64,000 bases of DNA from Pseudoxanthobacter soli DSM 19599. Lineage in GTDB: Bacteria; Pseudomonadota; Alphaproteobacteria; Rhizobiales; Segnochrobactraceae. Both the position numbers and the translations under genes were made by a program. Below, one piece after another: positions 36,203-45,729 of this stretch; position 1 is the stretch's first letter, and each line of letters opens with the position of its first letter. The stretch covers positions 1-64,000 of the forward strand of contig NZ_FRXO01000004.1 in the NCBI RefSeq assembly GCF_900148505.1, given 5' to 3'. The notes beneath the pieces were generated by a model, which made no database searches, was not told the DNA's origin, and saw nothing but the letters and a program-made list of their open reading frames with translations.

Positions 36203-37018
36203 ATGATCGCGAACGAAATCCGCCGCCTCTGGGCCGCCGGCAAGCCGGTGGCGAATGGCTGGCTGTCCACATCCTCACCGTTCGTGGCCGAGATCATGGC
36301 GGCGCAGGGCTACGATGCGCTCACCGTTGATCTTCAGCACGGCTTTGTCGGCTACGAGGCCGCCACGGGAATGCTCCAGGCGATGCGGGCGAGCGGCGTC
36401 GTGCCGATGGTGCGCGTTCCGTGGCTCGATCCGGCCGCGATCATGAAGGCGCTCGATGCCGGCGCGTACGGCATCATCTGCCCGATGATCAACACCGCGG
36501 AGGAGGCGGCCCGGCTGGTCTCCTACATGCGCTATCCGCCCGAGGGGGTGCGTTCGTTCGGCCCGACCCGGGCGAACTTTTCGGCCGGTGCGGATTATGG
36601 TCTCCATGCCAACGGCGAGGTGGTTTGCTTCGCAATGGTCGAAACCGCGGAGGCGATGGCCAATCTCGAGGCCATCGTCTCAACGCCGGGTCTCGATGGT
36701 GTCTATATCGGTCCCGCGGATTTGACGCTCGGGCTCACCGGGCGCAAGTACCCGACCGGCTTCGACCGCGAAGAGCCTGAGATGGTGGAGGCGATCCGCC
36801 ATATCTGCGACAGCGCCCACAAGGCCGGCATCCGCGCCGCGCTGCACTGCGGCTCGCCTGCCTACGCCGCGAAGGCGGTTGGCTGGGGATTCGATCTCGT
36901 CACGATTTCCAACGATGTCAGGCTGCTCGCGGGAGCCGCCCAGGCGAGTGTCTCCGGCTTCCGCACCGCGCTCGGCGCCGGTTCCGCGACGCCGGCCAAG
37001 GCGGCGGGAGGTTACTGA
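36203..37018 (+). CDS. HpcH/HpaI aldolase family protein
   Basis: 271 aa class II pyruvate aldolase of the 4-hydroxy-2-oxoheptanedioate / 2-dehydro-3-deoxyglucarate type. Motifs: GYDALTVDLQHG (residue 37), VRVPWLDPAAIMKALDAGAYGIICPMI (70-95), VETAEAMANLEAI (about 145) and GVYIGPADLTLGL (165). It would cleave a 2-keto-3-deoxy or 4-hydroxy-2-oxo acid to pyruvate plus an aldehyde, which the adjacent ALDH could oxidise. Physiological substrate unknown. Ribosome site GAGGGGAAGGGC before ATG. Confidence 0.87.
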   Translation: MIANEIRRLWAAGKPVANGWLSTSSPFVAEIMAAQGYDALTVDLQHGFVGYEAATGMLQAMRASGVVPMVRVPWLDPAAIMKALDAGAYGIICPMINTAEEAARLVSYMRYPPEGVRSFGPTRANFSAGADYGLHANGEVVCFAMVETAEAMANLEAIVSTPGLDGVYIGPADLTLGLTGRKYPTGFDREEPEMVEAIRHICDSAHKAGIRAALHCGSPAYAAKAVGWGFDLVTISNDVRLLAGAAQASVSGFRTALGAGSATPAKAAGGY

Positions 37019-37019
37019 G

Positions 37020-37997
37020 ATGCCGCATGTCCTCGTGGCCGGGAAGATCCACGAATCCGGGATCGGCCTGCTGCGCTCGGCCCCGGACGTCACGGTCGAG
37101 GTCGTGCAGGAGGTCTCCACCGAGGCCTACGCACCGCGGATCGCAGACGCGGATGCCGTGCTGATCCGCACGCAGCCGATGCCGGCATCCGTCATCGCGG
37201 CGGCAAAGCGGCTTCGCATCGTTTCACGCCATGGCGTCGGATATGACGCCGTGGATGTGGACGCGCTCAATGCCCGGCACATTCCCCTGACGGTGATCGG
37301 GGATGTGAACTCCGTGTCGGTCGCGGAGCACACGATGATGCTGATGCTGGCGGTCGCGCGCGGCACCATCGCTTACGATGCAGCGACCCGCGCGGGACGG
37401 TGGGCGTATCGCGACAGCCTCGATGCCCGGGACCTGAACGGCCGGACGGTGCTGGTGATCGGCTACGGCCGCATCGGCCGGGCGGTGTCGCGGTTGTCCG
37501 CGGCCTTCGGGATGTCGGTGATGGTCTACGATCCGTTCGTCGACGCCGCGCGCGTCGCAGCCGACGGCCATGTGGCGCTGCCGACCCTGCAGGCGGGACT
37601 GCCCGTCGCCGACGTCGTCACCGTTCATGTGCCGATGGCGAAAGACGGCGCGGTCATCGGCGCGCGGGAACTCGCCGCGCTGAAGCCGGGGGCAATCGTC
37701 GTCAACACCGCCCGCGGCGGGCTTGTCGACGAGGCGGCCCTGACCGAAGCCCTGGCCGACGGGCGCCTCCGGGGGGTCGGCCTCGACGTGCTCGCGAATG
37801 AGCCGCCCCGGGCGGACGATCCTCTGCTCGGCAGCGACAAGGTTGTGCTGAGCCCGCATTCGGCGGGGCTCACGCTCGAATGTGCCGAGCGCATGGCGGT
37901 CTCCGCCGCGCGCAACATTCTCGACTTCTTCGCCGGTCGGCTGGACCCCGCGCTCGTGGTCAACGGCCCCGCGATCTCTTCCTCGATGCGGGTGTGA
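37020..37997 (+). CDS. D-isomer-specific 2-hydroxyacid dehydrogenase
   Basis: 325 aa, phosphoglycerate-dehydrogenase-like. NAD fold VIGYGRIGRAVSRLSAAFG (about 145), catalytic Arg in NTARGGLVDEAAL (about 235), Glu in ANEPPRADDPL (about 262) and His in SPHSAGLTLE (about 282). It starts one base after the aldolase stop (TGAGATG). Probably interconverts a 2-hydroxy and 2-keto acid in the same route as the aldolase; a second, different hydroxyacid dehydrogenase is at 44661. Confidence 0.88.
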   Translation: MPHVLVAGKIHESGIGLLRSAPDVTVEVVQEVSTEAYAPRIADADAVLIRTQPMPASVIAAAKRLRIVSRHGVGYDAVDVDALNARHIPLTVIGDVNSVSVAEHTMMLMLAVARGTIAYDAATRAGRWAYRDSLDARDLNGRTVLVIGYGRIGRAVSRLSAAFGMSVMVYDPFVDAARVAADGHVALPTLQAGLPVADVVTVHVPMAKDGAVIGARELAALKPGAIVVNTARGGLVDEAALTEALADGRLRGVGLDVLANEPPRADDPLLGSDKVVLSPHSAGLTLECAERMAVSAARNILDFFAGRLDPALVVNGPAISSSMRV

Positions 37998-38052
37998 ACG
38001 CCGCCCGTCGGCAGGCCTCTGGCCGAACGAATACTCTTGGAGATTAAGTCCC

Positions 38053-39048
38053 ATGTTGCGCATCGCAGTTCTCGGCGCCGGCCGTATCGGCAAGATCCAC
38101 GCTGCAAACGTCGCCGCGAGCCCGGGGGCGACCCTCGTTGCGGTCGCCGATCCGTTCGGCTCGGCCGCCGAGGATCTGGCAGGGGCGCTGTCGGCGGAAG
38201 CCGCGCGCGACCCGAAGGCCACTATCGAGCGCGCCGATGTCGACGCCGTCGTGATCGGCACGCCGACCGACACCCACGTCGATCTGATCCTCCACGCCGT
38301 CCGCCATGGCAAGGCGGTGCTCTGCGAGAAGCCGATCGATCTCGACATTGCCCGTGCCGATGTCGCGCTGAAGGATATCGAGGCCGGAAACGGCCGGGTG
38401 ATGCTGGCCTTCAACCGCCGGTTCGATCCGAGCGCAGACGCGTTGAAGCGCGCCATTCTCGCGGGTGACGTCGGCGAGGTCCGTCAGGTCGTCATCACGA
38501 GCCGCGATCCAGGCCTTGCGCCGGAGGGCTATCTCGCGACATCCGGCGGCATCTTCCGCGACATGACGATCCACGATTTCGACATGGCCCGCTTCTTCCT
38601 CGGCGAGGAAGTCACCGAGGTGATGGCGATCGGCAGCCGGCTGGTCGACGCAGCGATGATGGAGCGCGTCAACGACTTCGACACCGTCATGGTGCAGATG
38701 CGCACCGCGTCGGGCAAGCAGTGCCACATCAATTGCTGCCGTGAGGCGGTCTACGGCTACGACCAGCGCTTCGAGATCTACGGATCGACGGGCATGGTGC
38801 TCAACGAGAACATCCGGCCGAGCACCGTCCGCCGCTGGGCGCGTGACTTTACGGACAGCGGCGAGCCGCTCTTGAACTTCTTCCTCGAGCGCTATGCCGA
38901 CGCCTACCGGCTGGAACTCGCCGCCTTCATCGAGGCGGTTGCGAGCAGCGCGCCGATGCCGGTCACCGCGCGCGACGGCCGCCAGGCGCTGCGTCTCGCC
39001 GATTGCGCGCTGGAATCGGCCTTGACTGGCCGGGCCGTCACGGTCTGA
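38053..39048 (+). CDS. iolG: Inositol 2-dehydrogenase
   Basis: Oxidises myo-inositol to 2-keto-myo-inositol with NAD+, first pathway step. 331 aa Gfo/Idh/MocA. Rossmann motif VLGAGRIGKIHAANVA (residue 6), EKP motif LCEKPIDLDI (about 94), and the IolG-typical catalytic block GGIFRDMTIHDFDMARF (about 165-180, Asp/His dyad) plus MLAFNRRFDPS. GGAG lies a short way before ATG 38053. Assigned IolG rather than the two GGGEG-type paralogues because it has the compact length and RDMTIHDFD motif of inositol dehydrogenases. Confidence 0.92.
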   Translation: MLRIAVLGAGRIGKIHAANVAASPGATLVAVADPFGSAAEDLAGALSAEAARDPKATIERADVDAVVIGTPTDTHVDLILHAVRHGKAVLCEKPIDLDIARADVALKDIEAGNGRVMLAFNRRFDPSADALKRAILAGDVGEVRQVVITSRDPGLAPEGYLATSGGIFRDMTIHDFDMARFFLGEEVTEVMAIGSRLVDAAMMERVNDFDTVMVQMRTASGKQCHINCCREAVYGYDQRFEIYGSTGMVLNENIRPSTVRRWARDFTDSGEPLLNFFLERYADAYRLELAAFIEAVASSAPMPVTARDGRQALRLADCALESALTGRAVTV

Positions 39049-39082
39049 CGACGGTGGCATCGAGCGTGGGAGTTCTCCGGCC

Positions 39083-40204
39083 ATGAGCGAGATCGGCGTT
39101 GGCATCATCGGCACCGGCTTCATGGGCAAGGCGCATGCCTTCGCCTACCGCGCGGCGCCCGGCTTCTTTCCCGGCGGCCTGCGGCCGGTGCTGGAGATGG
39201 TCGCAGACGTGAACGAGGCGGCAGCCCACGAGGCTGCGGCGCAGTTCGGTTTCCGCCGCGCGGTAAAGGACTGGCGCGAACTCGTGGCAGACCCGGCCAT
39301 CGGCATCGTCTCGATCACGACGCCGAACCGGCTTCACCGCGAGATCGCGCTCGCCGCCGCTGCCGCGGGCAAGCACATCCACTGCGAGAAGCCGCTCGCT
39401 CCAAGCGCTGACGAAGCCCGCGAGATGATGGAAGCGGCCGAGGCTGCCGGCGTCGTCACCCAGGCCGGGTTCAACTACGTCAAGAACCCCATGCTGAAGC
39501 TCGCCCGCGAGATGATCGAGGCGGGCGAACTCGGCGACATCCTGACGTTCCGCGGCGTCCATGCCGAGGACTATATGGCCGATCCGGCAGCGCCGTGGTC
39601 ATGGCGCCTCGACCCGGCCGGCGGCGCTGGCGTCGTCGCCGATCTCGGCAGCCACATCATCGGCATGGCGCGCTTTCTGCTCGGCCCGATCATGGAACTG
39701 AATGCGGATCTGGAGACGGCCATCCGCCAGCGTCCGGTCTCGCCCGGCGCGACGGAAACCCGCGCCGTCGAAGTCGATGACGTCGCCCGGCTTCACGTCC
39801 GCTTTGCCCGCGGCTGCGGCGGTTCCATCGAGGCGAGCTGGGTGACGACCGGGCAGAAGATGCAGCTCGGATTCGAGGTGAGCGGCACCCGGGGCGCACT
39901 GGTGTTCAGCCAGGATCGGCTTAGCGAGTTGCACTACTACCGCACCGACGCCGACCGCAGGCACGTCGGCTTCACCCGCATCGAGGCCGGACCGCAGCAC
40001 GAGCCTTACGGCCGGTTCTGCGTCGCCCCCGGTCACCAGCTCGGCTTCAACGATCTCAAGACCATCGAAGTGGCGGAGTTCCTCGAAGCCGTCGCGGGCG
40101 GTGAGCGCAGGGGGCCGGACTTCCGGGAGGCGTGGGAGATCCAGAAGGTCGTGGATGCGGCGGTTCGCTCGTCGCGCGAACGGCGCTGGCTCAGCCTGTT
40201 GTGA
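39083..40204 (+). CDS. Gfo/Idh/MocA family oxidoreductase
   Basis: 373 aa. Rossmann motif GIIGTGFMGKAHAFAYR (residue 8), EKP motif HCEKPLAPSADEA (about 95), substrate-domain segment VVADLGSHIIGMARFLLG (about 190) and DFREAWEIQKVVDA near the C-terminus. A third subfamily, distinct from iolG and the GGGEG pair. Related proteins act on scyllo-inositol, myo-inositol or disaccharides; the substrate is undecided. Follows iolG by 34 bases and precedes the importer genes. Confidence 0.87.
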   Translation: MSEIGVGIIGTGFMGKAHAFAYRAAPGFFPGGLRPVLEMVADVNEAAAHEAAAQFGFRRAVKDWRELVADPAIGIVSITTPNRLHREIALAAAAAGKHIHCEKPLAPSADEAREMMEAAEAAGVVTQAGFNYVKNPMLKLAREMIEAGELGDILTFRGVHAEDYMADPAAPWSWRLDPAGGAGVVADLGSHIIGMARFLLGPIMELNADLETAIRQRPVSPGATETRAVEVDDVARLHVRFARGCGGSIEASWVTTGQKMQLGFEVSGTRGALVFSQDRLSELHYYRTDADRRHVGFTRIEAGPQHEPYGRFCVAPGHQLGFNDLKTIEVAEFLEAVAGGERRGPDFREAWEIQKVVDAAVRSSRERRWLSLL

Positions 40205-40247
40205 ACGGCCGAGGCCAGCGCAGCGGTTGACGGCTCGCGGCCTAAGT

Positions 40248-40290
40248 GCAATGTTCTGTGCAAAATAATTGCATAAGAAATATTTGTTGC
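40248..40290. promoter_or_regulatory. Paired palindromic operator upstream of the importer genes
   Basis: GCAATGTTCTGTGC (40248-40261) and GAAATATTTGTTGC (40277-40290), each one mismatch from GCAA-N6-TTGC and 29 bp apart. A third, overlapping symmetric sequence TGCAAAATAATTGCA (40259-40273) sits between. It lies in an AT-rich gap 36 bases upstream of the ATPase start, implying an internal regulated promoter in the rightward arm. Confidence 0.55.
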
Positions 40291-40325
40291 GAGAACATCG
40301 TTCTCGCGACTCCGGGAGGACAACA

Positions 40326-41128
<803 letters not shown>

Positions 41129-41129
<1 letters not shown>

Positions 41130-42112
41130 TGTCCCACCATCCCAAACTGTCGCATTTTCTCGAAACCTACGGCATCGTGCTCGTGGTCATCGCCATCATG
41201 GCGCTGCTGGCGGCCATTCGGCCTGACGTGTTCCTCACGTCCCAGAACCTCAGCAACATCCTGAAGCAGAACGCATCGCTGGCGCTGCTCGCGCTCGGCA
41301 TGCTGGTCGTCATCATCACCGGCGGCATCGATCTTTCGGTGGGATCGGTCATGGCGCTCGCCATGGTCTGCATCGCCATCGCCAGCAAGGCCGGCGTGCC
41401 GTGGCCGATCTGCCTCGCCATCGGCCCCGCAATCGGCATCGCGGTCGGCTGGGTGAACGGCGTCGGCCTGACGTGGCTGCAGCTTCCGCATCCGTTCATC
41501 ATGACGCTCGGCACGCTGAACATCGCCCGCGGCCTGACCTACCTCATCACAGGCGGCTCGCCGGTTTCCGGGCTTCAGCCCGAGGTGCGTTATCTCGGGC
41601 AGGCCTATTGGGATTTCGGCATCTTCACCCCGCCGGCGGGGTTCCCGGCGAGCCTGCTGATCGTTGCGATCGTTGCGATCGGCCTGTGGTATTTCCTCAA
41701 CCGCACCTCCACGGGCCGACACATCTATGCCGTCGGCGGCAACCCCCATGCGGCGCGCGTCTCCGGCGTCAATGTCGACCACGTTCTGGTCGTCGCCTAC
41801 GTGATCTGCGGCTTCCTCGCCGGTCTCGCCGGGCTCCTGCTCGCCGGCCGCACGGACAGCGGCTTCCCGAACGCAGGCATCGGCATCGAACTCGACGCCA
41901 TCGCGGCGGTGATCATCGGCGGTGCGTCGTTCTTCGGCGGCCGCGGAACGGTGATCGGCGTGCTGGCCGGCGTGCTTATCATGGGACTTCTGCGCAACGG
42001 CCTGAACATCAACAACGTCAGCGCCTTCTGGCAGATGATCCTGATCGGCTTCGTGATCATCGTCGCCGTCTACATCGACGTGCTGCGGCGCAAGGCTGCC
42101 GTGCGCCGCTGA
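41129..42112 (+). CDS. Sugar/inositol ABC transporter permease
   Basis: 327 aa RbsC-family permease with about nine to ten hydrophobic segments. Family motifs: ITGGIDLSVGSVMAL (about residue 65), FIMTLGTLNIARGLTYL (about 125), IYAVGGNPHAARVSGVNVD (about 200) and IIGGASFFGGRGTVIGVLAGV (about 265). Start codon shares a base with the ATPase stop (TGATG). Forms a homodimer in the inner membrane with the single-domain ATPase. Confidence 0.93.
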
Positions 42113-42302
42113 AAACACGAAATCCGCGCGGGGAATACCGCCCCGCGCGCCCTGAACCGACCCGGCGGGAGCGAACGAGACGACAGTCGTGCGTAGCCCT
42201 GCGAAGACGGCGCGTTCGCCGGAGATGGAACGCGGCACACCCCGCAAAGCCGGCGTGCGCCGCGTGAGGCACCATGAACAAGAACAAGTGGGAGGAACGA
42301 AC

Positions 42303-43205
42303 ATGAAGAAGCTTCTGCTGTGCGGCATCGCCCTCGCGGCCCTCACCGGTGTGGCGAACGCCGACACCTTCGTGGTGAGCATGAAGGGGCCCGGCGGCGG
42401 CAATCCGTTCTGGGCGGCGGTCGAGGAAGGCGCCAAGGCGAAGGGCAAGGAACTCGGCGTCGACGTCGTCGTCGTGGCCCCGCCGTCCGAGACGGACGTG
42501 CAGGCGCAGATCGCGCAGCTCGAGGACCTGATCGCCCAGAAGGTCTCGGGCATCGCGCTCGCCCCGACCGATCCGAACGCCCTGGCGCCGGTCGTCGACG
42601 CGGCGAAGGAAGCCGGAATCCCGGTGGTGTTCATCGACGGCGCCGGCTCCAATCCGGGCGTTTCGCTGATCGGCACCAACAACCTGGAAGGCGGCAAGAT
42701 CGCCGGCGACTTCCTCTGCAAGTCGCTGCCGCAGGGTTCGGAGGTGGCGATCCTCCAGGGCATCATGAGCACCACCAACGGCATCGACCGCGCGGGCGGC
42801 GCCAGCGAGGCGTTCAAGGCGTGCGGCTTGAAGGTCGTGGCCGAGCAGACCGCCGAATGGGATCGCGCCAAGGGCCTCTCGGTCACTGAGAGCATCCTGG
42901 CCGGCAACCCCAACATCAAGGGCATCTTCGCCTCCAACGACAACATGGCGCTCGGCGCGGTCGAAGCCCTCAAGGCGGCGGCGAAGCTCAAGGACGTCAC
43001 CGTTGTCGGCTTCGACGCCAACCCGGATGCGGCGGCCTCGATCCTCGCCGGCGAGATGACGGCGTCGGTCGCCCAGGCGCCGAAGAACATCGGCGGCTTC
43101 GGCATCCAGGCGCTCGCCGACCTCAAGGCCGGCAAGACGGTGCCGCCGATGATCGATACCGGGACCATCCTCGTCACCAAGGAAAATGCCGAGGCCTACA
43201 AGTAA
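42303..43205 (+). CDS. Periplasmic substrate-binding protein of the sugar/inositol ABC importer
   Basis: 300 aa, RbsB-like fold. Signal peptide residues 1-21 (MKKLLLCGIALAALTGVANA). Mature part shows PGGGNPFWAAVEEGAKAKGKELG, LIAQKVSGIALAPTDPNALAPVV and FASNDNMALGAVEALKAA. ATG 42303 follows GGGAGGAACGA. Location among iol genes suggests myo-inositol or a related cyclitol as ligand, as with alphaproteobacterial inositol-binding proteins of this family. A GC hairpin follows at 43276-43301. Confidence 0.92.
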   Translation: MKKLLLCGIALAALTGVANADTFVVSMKGPGGGNPFWAAVEEGAKAKGKELGVDVVVVAPPSETDVQAQIAQLEDLIAQKVSGIALAPTDPNALAPVVDAAKEAGIPVVFIDGAGSNPGVSLIGTNNLEGGKIAGDFLCKSLPQGSEVAILQGIMSTTNGIDRAGGASEAFKACGLKVVAEQTAEWDRAKGLSVTESILAGNPNIKGIFASNDNMALGAVEALKAAAKLKDVTVVGFDANPDAAASILAGEMTASVAQAPKNIGGFGIQALADLKAGKTVPPMIDTGTILVTKENAEAYK

Positions 43206-43275
43206 GCGACAGCACGTCCGGGAGCCGCCGTGCCGAAACAATGCGGCGGTTCCCGGCGACCTGCCGCATTTCAAG

Positions 43276-43301
43276 GAAGCGGGCCGGCATCGGCCCGCTT
43301 C
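43276..43301 (+). terminator. Hairpin after the binding-protein gene
   Basis: Perfect 11-base stem GAAGCGGGCCG / CGGCCCGCTTC with GCAT loop, followed by TTCCTC. A second, longer stem (GGGAGCCGCCG ... CGGCGGTTCCC) precedes it at about 43220-43254. Likely partial terminator or 3' stabiliser of the binding-protein mRNA. Confidence 0.6.
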
Positions 43302-43445
43302 TTCCTCGCCGGCGTCCGCGGGTTCGCGCACTGCGCCCTGCTGGCTACCGAACGGCGGACGATCACACCAGTGTCGAGCCTGACGCGTCGTTCCGATCAG
43401 TTTGAGCGGCGCGAAAGAGGCTCGCGAGCGCAGCGAGTGCAGACC

Positions 43446-44657
43446 ATGGCAGAGGGTTCCCCTTACCCGTCGTTTCCGGCGCCCGGTCGCCGGCTGCGCC
43501 TCGGCTTCGTCGGGGGCGGCGAGGGCGCGCTGATCGGCCAGGTCCATGCCAACGGCGCCCGGCTTTCCAATCGCTGGGAGATCGTCGCAGGCGCACTGTC
43601 CTCCGATCCCGAGCGTGCGCGGCGTTCCGGAGCCGCCTGGATGCTGCAGCCAGACCGTGTCTATTCCGATTATGCCGAGATGGCGCGGCGCGAGGCCGCT
43701 CGCCCGGACGGCATCGACGCGGTGGTGATCGCCACGCCGAACAACCTGCACCATCCTGTCGCCGCCGCCTTCATGGATGCTGGCATCGATATCGTTTCCG
43801 ACAAGCCGCTCACGACCAATCTCGACGATGCGCTCGATCTCGTCGCGCGCCAGCGTCGCAGCGGCGTGGTGTTTGGAGTCACCTATGCCTACGCCGCCCA
43901 CGTCATGGTGCGGCAGGTGAGGGCGATGATCCGCGCAGGCTTGGTGGGCGACATCCGCCAGATCCATGTCGAATATTTCCAGGAATGGGCCATCGGCCTG
44001 ACGGATGAAGGCGAGGGCGCGCCGTGGCGGCTCGATCCGACACGTGTCGGCCCGGCGTTCACAGCGTCCGATATCGGCACCCACGCGATGCATCTGGCGA
44101 GTTTCGCCACGGGGCTCGATGTCGAGAAGGTGCGGGCCATGTTCTTCGTCTCCGGCGCGCCGAAGAAGCTTGAGGATACCGCTTTCATGCATCTGCGCTT
44201 CGCGGGCGGCGTGCCGGGAACTCTGATGGTGTCCCAGGCTGCCGCCGGCACGCAGTGCGGCTTGCGCCTGCGGGTGTTCGGCACCACCGGCGGACTGGAG
44301 TGGGAGCAGGAGAACCCGGAATTTGTGCGCTACACCCCGCTCGACCAGCCGACGCAGGTCATCGGCCGGGGTTACGGCGCCGGAATGCGGGAAGAGGCCA
44401 TCCGCTTCGTGCGGATGCCGCGTGGCCACCCGGAAGCGCTGACGGATGCATGGGCCAATCTCTATATCGAGATGGCCATTGCGATCGAGGCGCGACGTGC
44501 CGGGCGCTCGCTGCCGGATGGGTTGCTGGCGTACCCGACCGTGATCGACGGCGCCAAGGGCGTAGCATTCGTCGAGGCGGCGATCCGTTCCAATGCTGCC
44601 GATGGGGCCTGGGTCGATTGCCGCCTGCCGGAAGCGGCGCCTGTCGCGGCGGAGTGA
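43446..44657 (+). CDS. Gfo/Idh/MocA family oxidoreductase
   Basis: 403 aa from ATG 43446. Rossmann motif LGFVGGGEGALIGQVHANGARL (in part; residue 19), SDKPLTTNLDDA (about 120; the usual E of EKP is D here), substrate domain with SDIGTHAMHLASF (about 205). Paralogue of the protein at 27263-28432, sharing GGGEGA, TYxYxxxxMxxxxRxxIxxGxxGxIR and a similar C-terminal PGHPE/RGHPEA block. Flanks the other end of the inositol locus. Substrate unknown, probably a cyclitol or its glycoside. Confidence 0.84.
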   Translation: MAEGSPYPSFPAPGRRLRLGFVGGGEGALIGQVHANGARLSNRWEIVAGALSSDPERARRSGAAWMLQPDRVYSDYAEMARREAARPDGIDAVVIATPNNLHHPVAAAFMDAGIDIVSDKPLTTNLDDALDLVARQRRSGVVFGVTYAYAAHVMVRQVRAMIRAGLVGDIRQIHVEYFQEWAIGLTDEGEGAPWRLDPTRVGPAFTASDIGTHAMHLASFATGLDVEKVRAMFFVSGAPKKLEDTAFMHLRFAGGVPGTLMVSQAAAGTQCGLRLRVFGTTGGLEWEQENPEFVRYTPLDQPTQVIGRGYGAGMREEAIRFVRMPRGHPEALTDAWANLYIEMAIAIEARRAGRSLPDGLLAYPTVIDGAKGVAFVEAAIRSNAADGAWVDCRLPEAAPVAAE

Positions 44658-44660
44658 AAG

Positions 44661-45695
44661 ATGCAGACCGCACCCGTCATCCTGATCGCCGATCCGGAGC
44701 CGCGCACGCTGGAGATGATCTTCGAGCCGGACGTGCTCTCCCGGCTCGGCTCGCTCGGCCGTCTCGTCATCCATGCCGATGGCAATCGACTCTCCCCGGA
44801 CGAACTTGACGAGGCGCTCTCGGAAGCCGTGATCGTCATCGGCCAGATCGATCTCGATGCGGACCGGCTCGCGCGGATGCCGAAACTGCGCGCGATCTTC
44901 AATGTCGAAGGCAATTTTCTGCCCAACATCGACTATCCCGTGTGCTTCGACCGCGGCATCCATGTGCTCAACATCAGTCCGGTCTACGCCACGTCCGTCG
45001 CCGAGACGGCCCTTGCCATGGCGCTCGATCTCGCCCGGGGCGTTACCGCGACCCATGAGGCCTTCCGCGACGCCTCCGAGGCGTGGGGGCTGGCAAGCAA
45101 CGCCGGCTGCTTCCTGTTCACGGGTTCCCCGATTGGCATCGTCGGTCTCGGCGATCTCGGCCGCGCACTCCGGCGAATGCTGCGCCCGTTCCGCTGCAAG
45201 GTGCGCGTCTACGACCCGTGGCTGCCCCCGCGGTTGATCGAGGCGGAAGGCTGCGAGCCTGCGACCCTCGACGAGGTCTTCACAACCTCGCGCGTGGTGT
45301 TCCTGTTTGCGAGTTCGACGAGCCAGAATCAGGGCTTCATCGGGGAGCGGGAGCTGTCGCTGATGCCGGAAGGCGCTGTGCTTCTTGTGATGAGTCGCGC
45401 CGGGATCGTGGATTTCCGGGCTCTGGAGCGACACCTCGCGACGGGCCGCATTCGCGCCGGGATCGATGTGTTCCCGGTGGAGCCGCTGGAGGCGGAGTCG
45501 CCCCTGCGGCGCATGGAAGGCGTCATCCTTTCCAGCCATCGCAGCGGCGGAATGCCGGAGAGTTTCCTCGAAATCGGACGGCTCGTGCTCGCCGATGCCG
45601 AACTCGTCCTGCAGGGACGTCCGCCCCAGGTCTGTCGCCGCGCGGAACGCGAGACGGTAGCGCTGATGCGCAGCCGGCCGGTCGCACGGTCGTGA
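44661..45695 (+). CDS. D-isomer-specific 2-hydroxyacid dehydrogenase family protein
   Basis: 344 aa. NAD fold GIVGLGDLGRALRRMLRPF (about 158), MSRAGIVDFRALERHL (about 245, Arg of the active site), VFPVEPLEAESPLRRM (Glu, about 272) and SSHRSGGMPESFLEI (His, about 292). Divergent from the enzyme at 37020. It begins three bases after the preceding oxidoreductase stop, so the two are coupled. Reaction unknown. Confidence 0.84.
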   Translation: MQTAPVILIADPEPRTLEMIFEPDVLSRLGSLGRLVIHADGNRLSPDELDEALSEAVIVIGQIDLDADRLARMPKLRAIFNVEGNFLPNIDYPVCFDRGIHVLNISPVYATSVAETALAMALDLARGVTATHEAFRDASEAWGLASNAGCFLFTGSPIGIVGLGDLGRALRRMLRPFRCKVRVYDPWLPPRLIEAEGCEPATLDEVFTTSRVVFLFASSTSQNQGFIGERELSLMPEGAVLLVMSRAGIVDFRALERHLATGRIRAGIDVFPVEPLEAESPLRRMEGVILSSHRSGGMPESFLEIGRLVLADAELVLQGRPPQVCRRAERETVALMRSRPVARS

Positions 45696-45729
45696 CGGGC
45701 ACGCGGGAAACGGCACCGGGAGAATTCTG

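Noticed and set aside
42057-45716. 1219-codon open frame on the minus strand
   Set aside because: It runs antisense across the binding-protein, oxidoreductase and hydroxyacid dehydrogenase genes. Its translation is low-complexity and rich in Arg/His/Asp, as expected opposite high-GC codons, and has no family motif.
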